From assembly GCF_014649655.1 (NCBI RefSeq), contig NZ_BMTL01000032.1, positions 1-64,000 of the forward strand: 64,000 bases of DNA. The letters run 5' to 3'. The stretch's first letter is position 1. Each line of letters begins with the position of its first letter. The position numbers were made by a program, and so were the translations under genes. This document shows positions 32,354-40,912 of the stretch, in pieces. Source of the stretch: Streptomyces humidus. Lineage in GTDB: Bacteria > Actinomycetota > Actinomycetes > Streptomycetales > Streptomycetaceae. The notes under the pieces were generated by a model. That model ran no database searches, was not told where the DNA came from, and saw only the letters and a program-made list of their open reading frames with translations.

Positions 32354-34867
32354 TCAGCTGGGGTCGGTGTCGATGACCCCGGTCCGGTTCGTCGTGCTCT
32401 TCAGGGCCGGACGCAGGGCGCCGATGACGTCCTGGACCGTGACGGCCGTCTTCTGACCGGTGCCGCGGGTGATCAGGACGCCGTTGAAGGTGCCGCCGTA
32501 GAGCTCGGTCAGCGCGGCCTGGTCGTAGCTCTCGACGAGCTTGCCGTTGACGGCCTTGACCCGGAGGAACTTCCACAGGGAGTTCTTCGGGCTGAAGGAG
32601 ACCGCGTGGGCGGCGTCGGTCATGACCGTGACCTTGCCGGACATCGCCGGTTCGGCGAACTCCTTCATCATGCGGTCGACCTCGGCGTCGGGCACCGTGG
32701 GCTGCCTGGTGGTCGTCGGCACCTTCACGCCGGCCGCCGAACCGGTCTCCACCTGGGTGCGGTAGGCCGCCACCACGGCGTCCTGGGCCTTCGCCGCGTC
32801 GATGCCCTTGCCGGCCTTGCCGTAGACGGGGACGGCCTTGCCGGGCTCGAACTTGACGGTGCCGTCGGTGGCCGAGCCGGAACCGCCCGCCGCGCTCTGC
32901 AGAGCGGCCTGGAGCTTCTCCTCGTCGACGGGCATCGCGGGCTCGACCTCGCGGTGCTGCCCGAACAGCGAGCCGACCACGGAGAGCGGGTTGTAGTCGC
33001 TGCGGGCGGCGGCGTCGACCGTGGCCTGGAAGTCGAACTGCAGGCCCGCCTGGTCCGGCTTGAGGGTGACCGTGCCGCCGTCCACGGAGAGCTTCAGCGG
33101 CTGCCCGACCCGCTTGCCGAAGGCGTCGTCCAGCTTCTTGACGGCGTCGTCGCGGGTGCCGCCGCCGATGTCGACGCCGAGGACGGCGGTGCCCTTGGGC
33201 ACGTCGGAGTGGTTCATCAGCAGGCCGGCGCCGTAGAGGCCGACGCCCGCGACGACCACCAGACCGCCGAGCAGCGGGAGCTTGCTGCGACCCTTCTTTT
33301 TCTGCTTCTTGGAGCCGCCCGCGGACGGGCTCTTGGCGCCCGGCTGCGTGCCCTTGGGCGGGGTGTGCGGCAGCGGTCCGTCTGCGGACGCGCCGCCCGG
33401 TCCGAAGGGCCCGCCCGAGCCGCTCGTGCCGTCGGCCGGGACGACGGGGATGCCGCTGGTGACGGTGTGTCCGGAGACGTTGTCGACCGGACGGCCGCCG
33501 TAGCCGCCCGCACCCGGTTCGGGGGCGTGCTTCTGCGGGGTGAGGATCGCGGTGTCGTCGCTCAGGCCCCCGCCGGGGAGCCGGCCGGGGCCCACGCCGG
33601 CGCCGACGCCGGGAGCGGCGGACCGCGGCCCGCCGGGACCGCCGGGACCGGACGGCGTACCGGGGCCGCCGGGGGTTCCGGGAGCGCGCGTGGCGCCGGG
33701 AGCGCCGCCGTTCACCGGGGGCACCATCGGGCCGTCGCCGGTGACCGGGCCGGTGGTCGGGCCCGCGGGGCCGCCCTGCGGTCCGCTGGGAAGGCCGCGG
33801 GGGCCGCCCGGCCCGTCGGGGCCGTTGAAGTCGTAGGAGCCGCTCGGACCGTTCGGACCGCCCGGGAGGCCGGCCTGGCCCCTGGGACCGCCGGGAAGGC
33901 CGTGGGAACCGTCCGGGAGGCCGTTCGGGAGGCCTTCCGGGAGGCCGTTCGGGCCGCCGGGACCGCCGTTCGGACCGGGGAGGCCGTTCTGGCCGGTGCC
34001 GGAGAAGTACGGCAGGTCGTCGCGGCTCGACTCGGCGCCGCCCCGGCCCTGTGCCTGACCCGGCCCCTGTGCCTGTCCGGGACCTTTTCCTTGTCCCTGG
34101 CCCCGGCCCGGACGCGGGCCGTTGCCGAGGGGGCCACCGGCGAGCGCCTCGGTCACGTCGAAGGAGCCCGTGCCGCCGCCGTGCCCTGGTGCCACGGGAC
34201 CGCCCGTGGCGCCGGAGAGCCCTGCGCCGTTGGAGCCGCCGGAGCGGGCGCCGCCCGGCACGCTCATGGAGCCGACCACCCCGCCGGGACGCCCGGGGCC
34301 CGGGCGCGCGCCGCCGGAGGCGGGTGCGCCGGGAGCGGGCGCCGCGGCCGCGGGCGTGCCGGCCCCGGCGGCCGAACCGCCCGGCAGACCGGCTCCGTTG
34401 GTCCCGCCACCGCCCTGACCGCCCTTGGCGGGCCCGGACTTGCGCGGCGCGAACCAGTCGCTCCTCTTGTCCTCGGCGCCGGTCCCGGGACCGGCGGGCA
34501 GCTCGAACGAGCCGGTGTCGGACGAACTCGGGCCGACGGCGGCCGAAGGCGCGGCCTGCTGCGCCTCGACGCCCGTGTCGGCCCTGCCGCCCGGTCCGTC
34601 GTCCGCCGCGTGGTCGGCATCGCCGACGGGCGTGCGCACGACGACCGGCGGAATGGGCCGCGATCCGGGGATGTTGATGCGGATCCGCGTCGTCAGCGTG
34701 GTCTCGGTCTTGCGTTCCTCCGGCCGCGCGGCCGAACGGCCCGCGTCAGCACCGCCGTCGGACACCATGGGGGTGCCGTACGGCGGCGTGCCCGAGGGGT
34801 ATGCGGCTCCGCCGCGCCCGTTGGACCCGTTGGGCCCGGAGGACGGACTGTCAGTTTCACGACTCAA
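32354..34867 (-). CDS. PG_binding_4-type membrane protein with collagen-like tail
   Basis: 837 aa from TTG 34867 (GGAG 8 bases upstream; no in-frame ATG or GTG nearby). Residues 1-515 are a disordered Gly/Pro/Asn-rich tail with collagen-like triplets (GLPGGPRGQAGLPGGPNGP). A basic KKQKKKGRSK (about 520) precedes a membrane helix LPLLGGLVVVAGVGLYGAGL, which places the tail inside. The exterior part (LGVDIGGGTRDDAVKKLDDA and following) matches the PG_binding_4 modules found before VanW or L,D-transpeptidase domains, but neither catalytic domain follows. It likely has a cell-wall role. Confidence 0.75.
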   Translation of the reverse strand: MSRETDSPSSGPNGSNGRGGAAYPSGTPPYGTPMVSDGGADAGRSAARPEERKTETTLTTRIRINIPGSRPIPPVVVRTPVGDADHAADDGPGGRADTGVEAQQAAPSAAVGPSSSDTGSFELPAGPGTGAEDKRSDWFAPRKSGPAKGGQGGGGTNGAGLPGGSAAGAGTPAAAAPAPGAPASGGARPGPGRPGGVVGSMSVPGGARSGGSNGAGLSGATGGPVAPGHGGGTGSFDVTEALAGGPLGNGPRPGRGQGQGKGPGQAQGPGQAQGRGGAESSRDDLPYFSGTGQNGLPGPNGGPGGPNGLPEGLPNGLPDGSHGLPGGPRGQAGLPGGPNGPSGSYDFNGPDGPGGPRGLPSGPQGGPAGPTTGPVTGDGPMVPPVNGGAPGATRAPGTPGGPGTPSGPGGPGGPRSAAPGVGAGVGPGRLPGGGLSDDTAILTPQKHAPEPGAGGYGGRPVDNVSGHTVTSGIPVVPADGTSGSGGPFGPGGASADGPLPHTPPKGTQPGAKSPSAGGSKKQKKKGRSKLPLLGGLVVVAGVGLYGAGLLMNHSDVPKGTAVLGVDIGGGTRDDAVKKLDDAFGKRVGQPLKLSVDGGTVTLKPDQAGLQFDFQATVDAAARSDYNPLSVVGSLFGQHREVEPAMPVDEEKLQAALQSAAGGSGSATDGTVKFEPGKAVPVYGKAGKGIDAAKAQDAVVAAYRTQVETGSAAGVKVPTTTRQPTVPDAEVDRMMKEFAEPAMSGKVTVMTDAAHAVSFSPKNSLWKFLRVKAVNGKLVESYDQAALTELYGGTFNGVLITRGTGQKTAVTVQDVIGALRPALKSTTNRTGVIDTDPS

Positions 34868-35021
34868 GGCAGGTTCTCCAGGTTGGCTCCGCCGCCCGCC
34901 ACGACCTCACGGGCAGCTCGGCGGCGCGCACCACCATACTGGCCACTTCTGGCCCGTATCCCACGACCGCCGGGGAAACCCACACGGGACTCCCACGGGC
35001 GGGTCACGGTGAAGTGGTACG

Positions 35022-35432
35022 TCACTTCCCAAGTCGGACGTCGTCGCCGAGCGGTTGCCGCCCCAAACCAATGGTGGCGCAGATCACAGCAAGTGCCATG
35101 CCGCCGAGCAGGAAGAGGTACGAGCCGCCGCCCGCGCCGAACAGGAAGTCACCTTCAGGTCGCCCCGCGGTGCACAGCACGACGGCAACCATCCAGCCGA
35201 CGGCGGGCGCGACGGCACCGGCACGGGTGCCGAGGGCCCGCGCGCCGCCGATGAACAGTCCGGCCGCGCCCGCGAGCGCGAGGATCAGACCGCCGGGGAA
35301 CGAGCCGGCCTGGACGAGCGCGCCCGCGACGCCGACGACCGCCCCGAGCAGCAGGAGCGCCGTGTAGGCGGCGGCCCGTCCGGCGGAGGGCATCCGCAGC
35401 GGCTGGGCGAGCATCGAGCCACGGTCGGACAT
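35022..35432 (-). CDS. Small four-helix membrane protein (DUF6113-like)
   Basis: 136 aa with four hydrophobic segments (AAYTALLLLGAVVGVAGALV, LILALAGAAGLFIGGARAL, VGWMVAVVLCTA, YLFLLGGMALAVICATIGL). No catalytic motif. Its ATG overlaps the mshB stop by one base (TGATG), so it is translated with MshB. This pairing is common in streptomycetes, but its function is unknown. Confidence 0.75.
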   Translation of the reverse strand: MSDRGSMLAQPLRMPSAGRAAAYTALLLLGAVVGVAGALVQAGSFPGGLILALAGAAGLFIGGARALGTRAGAVAPAVGWMVAVVLCTAGRPEGDFLFGAGGGSYLFLLGGMALAVICATIGLGRQPLGDDVRLGK

Positions 35433-36331
35433 CAGGCCGCCTCCGCCGTGTCGTCGACGCCCGCGAACAGGTCGGTCTCCCTGTTCCCGGCGGGCCCACC
35501 GGCGGACTCACCAGCGGGTCCTCCGCGCACGAGCTCGTAGTACTCGGTCGTGAAGAGGGGCTGGGCCAGCTCGTTGGACAGGACGAAGTACCGGTCCCCC
35601 GGGGCGACTTCGATCTGCGTGGCGTGCGCGCGCAGCGCGGCGGCCTTGGCTGCCGCGGGGGCGCCCGTGCCGTCGATCTCGGCGGTGACGCGGTCGTCGT
35701 CCACGACGCCCGGCACGTCGGAGACGGCGGCGCTCCTGGTGAAGGGGAGCCCCGGCAGCTCGTCGCGGAGCCGGGCGAAGGCGCCCTCGGCGACGGACCG
35801 GGGGACGCGGTTCCAGTACACCTTGGGGATGCGCCACCCGGCAGCCTCGGCCAGTTCCGCGGCCCGCATGGCGACGCGGTGGGCCTGGATGTGGTCGGGG
35901 TGGCCGTAGCCGCCGTCGTCGTCGTAGGTGACGAGGACCTGGGGACGCACCTCCAGGATGACCTCGACGAGGGACGCGGCGGCGGCGTCTACATCCGCCT
36001 GCCAGAAACAGTCGGGGGCGTCGTTGTCGGGCAGGCCCATCATCCCGGAGTCGCCGTAGCGGCCGGGGCCGCCGAGCAGCCGGAAGTCGTGGACGCCCAG
36101 TGCGGCCATGGCCGCGGTGAGCTCACCTCTGCGGTGCGCCCCCAGGGCGGGGCCGGTCAGCTCCCGCAGCTGCGGCGGGATGACCTCGCCGCGCTCACCG
36201 AGGGTGCAGGTGACCAGGGTCACATGGACGCCCTCGGCCGCGTACCTGGCCATGGTCGCGCCGTTGTTGATCGACTCGTCGTCCGGGTGCGCGTGCACCA
36301 GCAGCAGACGCCGCGCGGGCAGTTCCGTCAT
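35432..36331 (-). CDS. mshB: Mycothiol deacetylase MshB
   Basis: 299 aa LmbE-family zinc hydrolase. The metal motif HAHPDDES lies at residues 13-20, the second HPDH in YGHPDHIQAHR, and CTLGERGEVIPPQL and GMMGLPDND are MshB-typical. It removes the acetyl group from GlcNAc-inositol in mycothiol synthesis, the main low-molecular-weight thiol of actinobacteria. ATG 36331 fits family length. It overlaps the small membrane protein gene downstream by one base. Confidence 0.93.
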   Translation of the reverse strand: MTELPARRLLLVHAHPDDESINNGATMARYAAEGVHVTLVTCTLGERGEVIPPQLRELTGPALGAHRRGELTAAMAALGVHDFRLLGGPGRYGDSGMMGLPDNDAPDCFWQADVDAAAASLVEVILEVRPQVLVTYDDDGGYGHPDHIQAHRVAMRAAELAEAAGWRIPKVYWNRVPRSVAEGAFARLRDELPGLPFTRSAAVSDVPGVVDDDRVTAEIDGTGAPAAAKAAALRAHATQIEVAPGDRYFVLSNELAQPLFTTEYYELVRGGPAGESAGGPAGNRETDLFAGVDDTAEAA

Positions 36332-36430
36332 GACCCCAACCCTACGAGGCGACGCCCTCCACCGGTCATCCACCCGCCCTCCCGTCACCCGTCGCCGACG
36401 AGCACAGGCCCCGACGACTCCCGACAGGGC

Positions 36431-37312
36431 TCAGGCGCCTTCGCGGTCGCCCGTGAAAATCGATTCGGCGGACGACGCGGTGACGGCCCGGAGGAGCCAG
36501 TCCCGCAGCAGGTCCGGGTCGTCGCAGCCGGTGACGCGTTCGCGCACCTCGTCGGAGACGTCGAGGCCACGCGCCTCCAGCACCAGCAGGATGTCCTCGG
36601 CACGCCCCTGGGCGCGACCCTCGTCACGGATCTCTTCGGAGATGTACGACTTGTAGAAGGAGAGGTCCACGGCCACCAGGTTCCTCCAGAATTCTCCGGC
36701 CGGGCGATTGACGCCGAGGCCTTGAGCGGTGAGCTCGATGATCGGGTCAGCAACAGCTTCGGGCACATTTTGCAGAGCGGTGGACAGGGCTTTCAGTATC
36801 CCATCCACTGCCGGGTTCTTCGCGTGGGTGATGGCGGACAGTGCGGCCAGGGCCAGGTCAGCGCTGGCCTCGTCCGGATCGGTGATCAGCGGCATGTTGT
36901 GCGGACCTGCCACGAGCGGACGCACCGTGAGGGAGGCCCACCACTGGGGGCCGATGGGCACGGGCTGTGCGGCCCACTCGGCCGTGATCCGGTCCTGGCA
37001 GACGACCAGGAGTACGGGCGGCGTCTTGTACTTCGCGAACAGGAAGGACACGTAGTAGGCCCAGCTGGCCGTCTTGTCCGGGTCCTTCGCGCTTTGTGCT
37101 TCGACAGCCAGCAAGAACGACTCGTCGCCGTCGAAACGCAGCAGCGTGTCGACGCGCCGTTCGACGGGTCGGGTCTCGGTGAGATCTGTCGGCAGAACCG
37201 TCACGCGGTCGGGTGGGACGAACGGGAGGCCGAGCACTTTGGAGACGCCGGTGAACAGACCGGGGTACTCCTGGAAGATGCGGTGCATCGCCTCATGGGA
37301 CGAGTTGACCAT
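36431..37312 (-). CDS. Rpn-like PD-(D/E)XK nuclease family protein
   Basis: 293 aa. An N-terminal nuclease-like core holds D55 (VDTLLRF) and E-A-Q (FLLAVEAQSAKDPDKTASWA), in which D...EAQ...K matches the PD-(D/E)XK pattern of Rpn/YhgA recombination-promoting nucleases. The C-terminal half has a helical region with GRAQGRAEDILLVLEARGLD, also seen in that family. Third positions are slightly less GC-rich than in neighbours, which hints at transfer. It belongs to an accessory stretch (36.4-40.7 kb). Biological role unproven. Confidence 0.7.
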   Translation of the reverse strand: MVNSSHEAMHRIFQEYPGLFTGVSKVLGLPFVPPDRVTVLPTDLTETRPVERRVDTLLRFDGDESFLLAVEAQSAKDPDKTASWAYYVSFLFAKYKTPPVLLVVCQDRITAEWAAQPVPIGPQWWASLTVRPLVAGPHNMPLITDPDEASADLALAALSAITHAKNPAVDGILKALSTALQNVPEAVADPIIELTAQGLGVNRPAGEFWRNLVAVDLSFYKSYISEEIRDEGRAQGRAEDILLVLEARGLDVSDEVRERVTGCDDPDLLRDWLLRAVTASSAESIFTGDREGA

Positions 37313-37336
37313 GCGTTTCCTTTGCTTGTGGGGTCT

Positions 37337-38206
37337 TCAGAGGGCCGCCGCCGACTGTTCTCTGCAGTCGCGGCAGCGGGCGTCCGGCTCGGGTGAGCGG
37401 ATGCCTCGGTCCCAGCCGTCGCAGTTCCGCATCCGGGGCGGGGCGGGCGGCGGTGGGGACGCCGGTGCACGGAACGGCGGCGGAGGTGGCAGCAGGGCGG
37501 TGAGCCGGTGGGCCAGAAGGGCGGCGGGACGGCGGACGCCCTCGGGCGGAAGGTCGGCGGTGAGGGCCTGGCGTACGGCGGCCGGGCTGACGTCCCGCTC
37601 CAGCCAGGCGGCGACGCCGAGGGCGAGGTGGGCCGTGTCGCAGGCGGAGAGGAGGAGGCCGGGGTCGTGACGGCGCAGGCCGGCGAGGAGATCGGTTGCC
37701 GCCTGGAGGAGAGCGGGGGCGGGGTAGCCGGGGCGCGGGACGGCGGGGAGCGGCTTGCGGGGTGTGCGCGCCTTCGGCTTGGCGGGGGCCGCGGTGTCGT
37801 GGGCGTGTCCGGCGGCTGCCGGGCGGCGGTCTTGGCGGCCGGGCTGGTTGCAGGAGACCGCGCGGGTGACGAACCGGCCGCCCGGGACACGGCAGCGCTC
37901 GCGGCGCAGATAGCCGTGGGACTCCAGTTCGCGCAGGGCGGCGGCGATACGGGTGGCGCCCTCGGGGAAGCGGGCGGTGAGGGACTTGATGTCGACGCGG
38001 GCGCCCTTGGGCAGCGACTGGATGTGCACTCCCAGTCCGATGGCCAGGAGCGACAACTCCCGGTGCTGGGCGAGGTGGTTGCCGATCACCGTGAAGCGGG
38101 TGGTGTGCCGGGCGTTGTCGTGGGTGAGCCCGCTCGCGGGGAGGTGCTTTTTGCCCGCCTTACGGGACTCGGGGCACTGGGTCGCGCTAGGGTTTTCCGT
38201 ATCCAT
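37337..38206 (-). CDS. Winged-helix DNA-binding protein, accessory
   Basis: 289 aa from ATG 38206. Residues about 40-120 form a MarR/winged-helix-like domain (LSLLAIGLGVHIQSLPKGAR, then GATRIAAALRELESHGYLRR). The C-terminal half is Pro-rich with a late motif CDGWDRGIRSPEPDARCRDC containing several cysteines. Such proteins are common near mobile or conservon-type genes in streptomycetes. The Cys cluster may bind metal. Target DNA unknown; an inverted repeat at 38375-38390 in its upstream region is a candidate. Confidence 0.65.
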   Translation of the reverse strand: MDTENPSATQCPESRKAGKKHLPASGLTHDNARHTTRFTVIGNHLAQHRELSLLAIGLGVHIQSLPKGARVDIKSLTARFPEGATRIAAALRELESHGYLRRERCRVPGGRFVTRAVSCNQPGRQDRRPAAAGHAHDTAAPAKPKARTPRKPLPAVPRPGYPAPALLQAATDLLAGLRRHDPGLLLSACDTAHLALGVAAWLERDVSPAAVRQALTADLPPEGVRRPAALLAHRLTALLPPPPPFRAPASPPPPAPPRMRNCDGWDRGIRSPEPDARCRDCREQSAAAL

Positions 38207-38532
38207 CAGGAAGGTCCTGCTTCCTCGGTGGTCAGGCCCTCGCATCGGGATTGCCGTCCCGGCGGGGGCCGTCGCATGTCTGGTGGGGTGGTGAGCGCTG
38301 CGGCTCGGTACTGCGTTGCGCTGAGCGTAAGTCAGGCAACCCGTCACGAATCCAGCCGAGTTGGGCATATTCACTCGCAGGAGTGAGTTTGGCCGACGGG
38401 CGGGAGGGGTGGGGCTTGGTCGGGTTCTTTCTCCGCACTCGTGGTCCTTGGGAATGAGCGCCACTTGTCCCGAAGCCTGAGAATCCGGGTTCCGGTGACG
38501 GACGCGCGTCGCCTCGTCCGGTCTTCCGGCGG
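38207..38532. promoter_or_regulatory. Upstream region of winged-helix gene
   Basis: 326 bases without a gene, separating the winged-helix gene from the RsbW-like ATPase gene on the same strand. It contains the inverted repeat TCACTC-GCAG-GAGTGA near 38375-38390, a possible operator. Confidence 0.4.
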
Positions 38533-38997
38533 TCAGGAGTCGTGACGGCTCCGAACGTCCTCCGGCGGCAGTACGACCTCGGCCCAGACCGTCTTGCGCG
38601 GGTGCAGCTCCGGGGCCCAGCCCCAGCGGTCGGCGAGGGCCTCGACCAGGAGCAGTCCACGGCCGGACTCGGAGTCGCCCTCCGAGCCCGCGGGCCGCAG
38701 GCGGGGCGGCCGGTCACCCGCCGTGTCGGTCACCTCGATGCGGAGCGTGTTCGCGATGACGTAGAGCGTGAGGCGGAAGTCCCGGCCCGGTACACGTCCG
38801 TGGGTCACCGCGTTCGCGGCGAGTTCGGCGACGATCTGGCCGGCCGGGTCCATCGGCATTCCCCAGGAGCGCAGTTGTTCGACGGTCAGCAGCCGGGCGA
38901 GGCGCGCCCCGCGAGGCGTGGGGGACAACCGCACGCTGAAGTTGCGGAAGTGGCGGCCGGGCAGCCGGGTCCCGGAGGAGACGGAATTCTGGATCAC
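38533..38997 (-). CDS. RsbW-type HATPase (anti-sigma-like ATP-binding protein)
   Basis: 154 aa single HATPase_c domain. The N box is IVAELAANAVTHGRV and the later motifs are IEVTDTAGDRPP and SGRGLLLVEALADRWG. There is no kinase dimerisation helix. Such proteins are anti-sigma factor or serine kinase homologues that streptomycetes carry in dozens, often beside XRE-DUF5753 regulators as here. The start is GTG 38997 and the intergenic region to the divergent XRE gene is 120 bases. Confidence 0.8.
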   Translation of the reverse strand: MIQNSVSSGTRLPGRHFRNFSVRLSPTPRGARLARLLTVEQLRSWGMPMDPAGQIVAELAANAVTHGRVPGRDFRLTLYVIANTLRIEVTDTAGDRPPRLRPAGSEGDSESGRGLLLVEALADRWGWAPELHPRKTVWAEVVLPPEDVRSRHDS

Positions 38998-39117
38998 GTC
39001 ACTCAGAGTGGCCGCTCCCGCTTACCGTGAACAGTGATGAAGCCGTTGCGTACGGTGACCGTCCGGGCGTTGTCCGCTCGTGTCAGGACTGTCGGTTCGG
39101 ATGACGGAGGGGTGCGA

Positions 39118-39996
39118 ATGACACAGGTGAACGGCACACCGGTCCAGGTCGAGGAGGAGGCGGACGAGCCGGGTTGGGAGGTCGACCCGGACGACGACTG
39201 GGGTGTCGCCGTGGTGGAGACGGTGGGGCGGCAGCTGAAGCTACGGCGAGAGGCCGTCGGGATGCGCGCCGCCGAGTTCGGGCTGGCGGTCGGGTACGGC
39301 GAGGACCTCGTCTACAAGATCGAGAGCGGGAAGCGGATCCCCCGACCCGAGTACCTGGACAAGGCCGACAAGGTGTTGGGAGCGGGCGGACTGCTCTCGG
39401 CGATGAAGGAGGACGTGAAGAAGGTCCGGTACCCGAAGAACGTCCGCGAGATCGCCAAGTTGGAGGCGCAGGCGGTCGAGCTCGGGGTGTACGTCGGGCT
39501 CAGCCTGCACGGGCTGTTGCAGACGCCGGAGCATGCGCGGGCGTTGTTCGAGGCCCGGCAGCCTCCTTACTCGGAGGAGGAGGTGGAACGTCTGGTCACC
39601 GCCCGCATGACACGGAAAGCGGTCTTCGACAAGTCACCCGTGCCCGCGCTGAGTTTCGTCCAGGAAGAGGCTGCCCTGCGTCGTCGCATCGGAGGCACAA
39701 TGGTGCGCCGCCGACAGCTCGAACACTTGCTGGAGGTGGCACGGCTGCGCAACGTAACGTTCCAGGTCATGCCGACGGAGAGCGGCGCCCACCCTGGAGT
39801 GGATGGCAAGATCGAGTTGCTGAAGTTCGCAGACGGTACGGCGGTTGGGCGTTCCGACGGGGCGTTCAACGGCCGACCTACGACCGAGCCGAAGGAACTC
39901 CGCATCCTGGAACTGCGCTACAGCACCATCCGGGCCGAGGCACTCACGCCCGGAGAGTCACTCGCCTTCATCGAGCATCTGCTGGGAGAGACATGA
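39118..39996 (+). CDS. XRE regulator with DUF5753 domain (WhiJ/AbaA-like)
   Basis: 292 aa. The helix-turn-helix is at about 40-95 (RQLKLRREAVGMRAAEFGLA and KIESGKRIPRPEYL). The DUF5753 ligand or partner domain fills about 110-285 (LHGLLQTPEHARALFEARQP, VQEEAALRRRIGG). This is the architecture of Streptomyces WhiJ-family regulators, which control development and antibiotic production with a small DUF397 partner. GGAGGGG precedes ATG 39118. The stop overlaps the DUF397 gene by 4 bases. Confidence 0.88.
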   Translation: MTQVNGTPVQVEEEADEPGWEVDPDDDWGVAVVETVGRQLKLRREAVGMRAAEFGLAVGYGEDLVYKIESGKRIPRPEYLDKADKVLGAGGLLSAMKEDVKKVRYPKNVREIAKLEAQAVELGVYVGLSLHGLLQTPEHARALFEARQPPYSEEEVERLVTARMTRKAVFDKSPVPALSFVQEEAALRRRIGGTMVRRRQLEHLLEVARLRNVTFQVMPTESGAHPGVDGKIELLKFADGTAVGRSDGAFNGRPTTEPKELRILELRYSTIRAEALTPGESLAFIEHLLGET

Positions 39997-40205
39997 TCCG
40001 CAAGCACCCCACCGGAGCCCACTCGGAACTGGCCTGGTTCAAGAGCAGTTACAGCGACGGCACCGAGGGAGACTCTTGCGTGGAGATCGCCACCACCCCC
40101 GGCACCGTCCACGTCCGGGACTCCAAGTACGCCGAAGCCAGCCCCCGCTTCACGCTCTCGCCCAGCGCCTGGGCCGACTTCGTGCCGTACGCGTCCGAGG
40201 GCTGA
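39993..40205 (+). CDS. DUF397 small partner protein
   Basis: 70 aa with the family signature LAWFKSSYSDGTEGDSCVEI, VHVRDSK and FTLSPSAWADFV. DUF397 proteins are encoded directly after XRE-DUF5753 regulators and are thought to bind or relieve them. ATG 39993 overlaps the regulator stop (ATGA), so the two are made in a fixed ratio. Confidence 0.9.
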   Translation: MIRKHPTGAHSELAWFKSSYSDGTEGDSCVEIATTPGTVHVRDSKYAEASPRFTLSPSAWADFVPYASEG

Positions 40206-40534
40206 CCGAGGGGCAGCAGCGAGTGCCCTGAGCGTTCTTCGCCGCCCGGCGAGCGGGCCGTGGCCGTGAACTCGTTCAGGGCGGCCTGGAGGTCGCGCGG
40301 TGAGTCCCGCCTGGGAACCGGAACCGTGGACGGTCAGGAGGGGCTGGTACCCCTACAGGCGGCCGCAGTCGGGCGAGCCCGCGCCGGCTCCCGCAGCCGA
40401 TCGTCAGCGTTGATCTCGTCCACGCGCCCCCGCCCTCGGCACTGCCGCTTCTGCGACCGGCGCGGGTGCGGAACAGGGCAGCCGTGCGGCGGGCTCCGGT
40501 CGGTCGCCCGCCGGAACCCGCACACGACCACGCG
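40206..40534. other. Gene-free stretch, possible gene remnant
   Basis: 329 bases without a supportable gene. On the minus strand 40213-40330 has the third-position GC bias of coding DNA (reads like RDLQAALNEFTATARSPGGE) but has no start and is closed by a stop at 40334. It may be a decayed gene end. Confidence 0.3.
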
Positions 40535-40729
40535 TCAGAACTTGATGCTGCCGATCACGCTCGCCACGCTCGTCGTCAGATCGCTGATCGTGGGCGCGAC
40601 CGTCGAGGAGGCCAGATAGAAGCCGAGCAGGACGCAGACGACAGCGTGCCCGCCCTTCAGCCCCGACTTCTTGACCAGCAGGAAGACGACGATCGCCAGC
40701 AGCACCACCGCCGAAATCGAGAGTGCCAC
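40535..40729 (-). CDS. Small two-helix membrane protein, 64 aa
   Basis: 64 aa from GTG 40729, with a near-perfect ribosome site (GGAGGTGA) 5 bases upstream. The first helix is ISAVVLLAIVVFLLVKKSG and the second HAVVCVLLGFYLASSTVAP, followed by a polar end (ISDLTTSVASVIGSIKF). I recognise the type from streptomycete genomes but know no function. The strong ribosome site and divergence from the peptidase gene argue that it is real. Confidence 0.65.
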   Translation of the reverse strand: MALSISAVVLLAIVVFLLVKKSGLKGGHAVVCVLLGFYLASSTVAPTISDLTTSVASVIGSIKF

Positions 40730-40816
40730 GGCGGTTCACCTCCAAGGACCCGGGAACGTGGGGGACAACAGATCGAGGGAACGGGTAAGTCCGTACATCA
40801 GCCAGCAGGTTCATAC

Positions 40817-40849
40817 CCACACAGCGCTAGTGATCATAACTATGTGTGG
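40817..40849. promoter_or_regulatory. Inverted repeat in divergent promoter region
   Basis: CCACACA (40817-40823) and TGTGTGG (40843-40849) flank an AT-rich spacer, in the 179-base region between the small membrane protein gene and the S9 peptidase. Candidate operator. Confidence 0.4.
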
Positions 40850-40888
40850 ACGCGCATCTCTCGGCGCACAGCCGCACAAGGGGGGAGC

Positions 40889-40912
40889 ATGGCCAATATG
40901 GTCGGGGTATGA
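40889..40912 (+). CDS. Candidate 7-codon upstream ORF coupled to S9 peptidase
   Basis: ATG 40889 has GGGGGAG directly upstream and encodes MANMVGV. Its TGA overlaps the peptidase ATG (ATGA). The peptidase start itself has no properly spaced ribosome site, so its translation may depend on this mini-ORF. Confidence 0.4.
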   Translation: MANMVGV

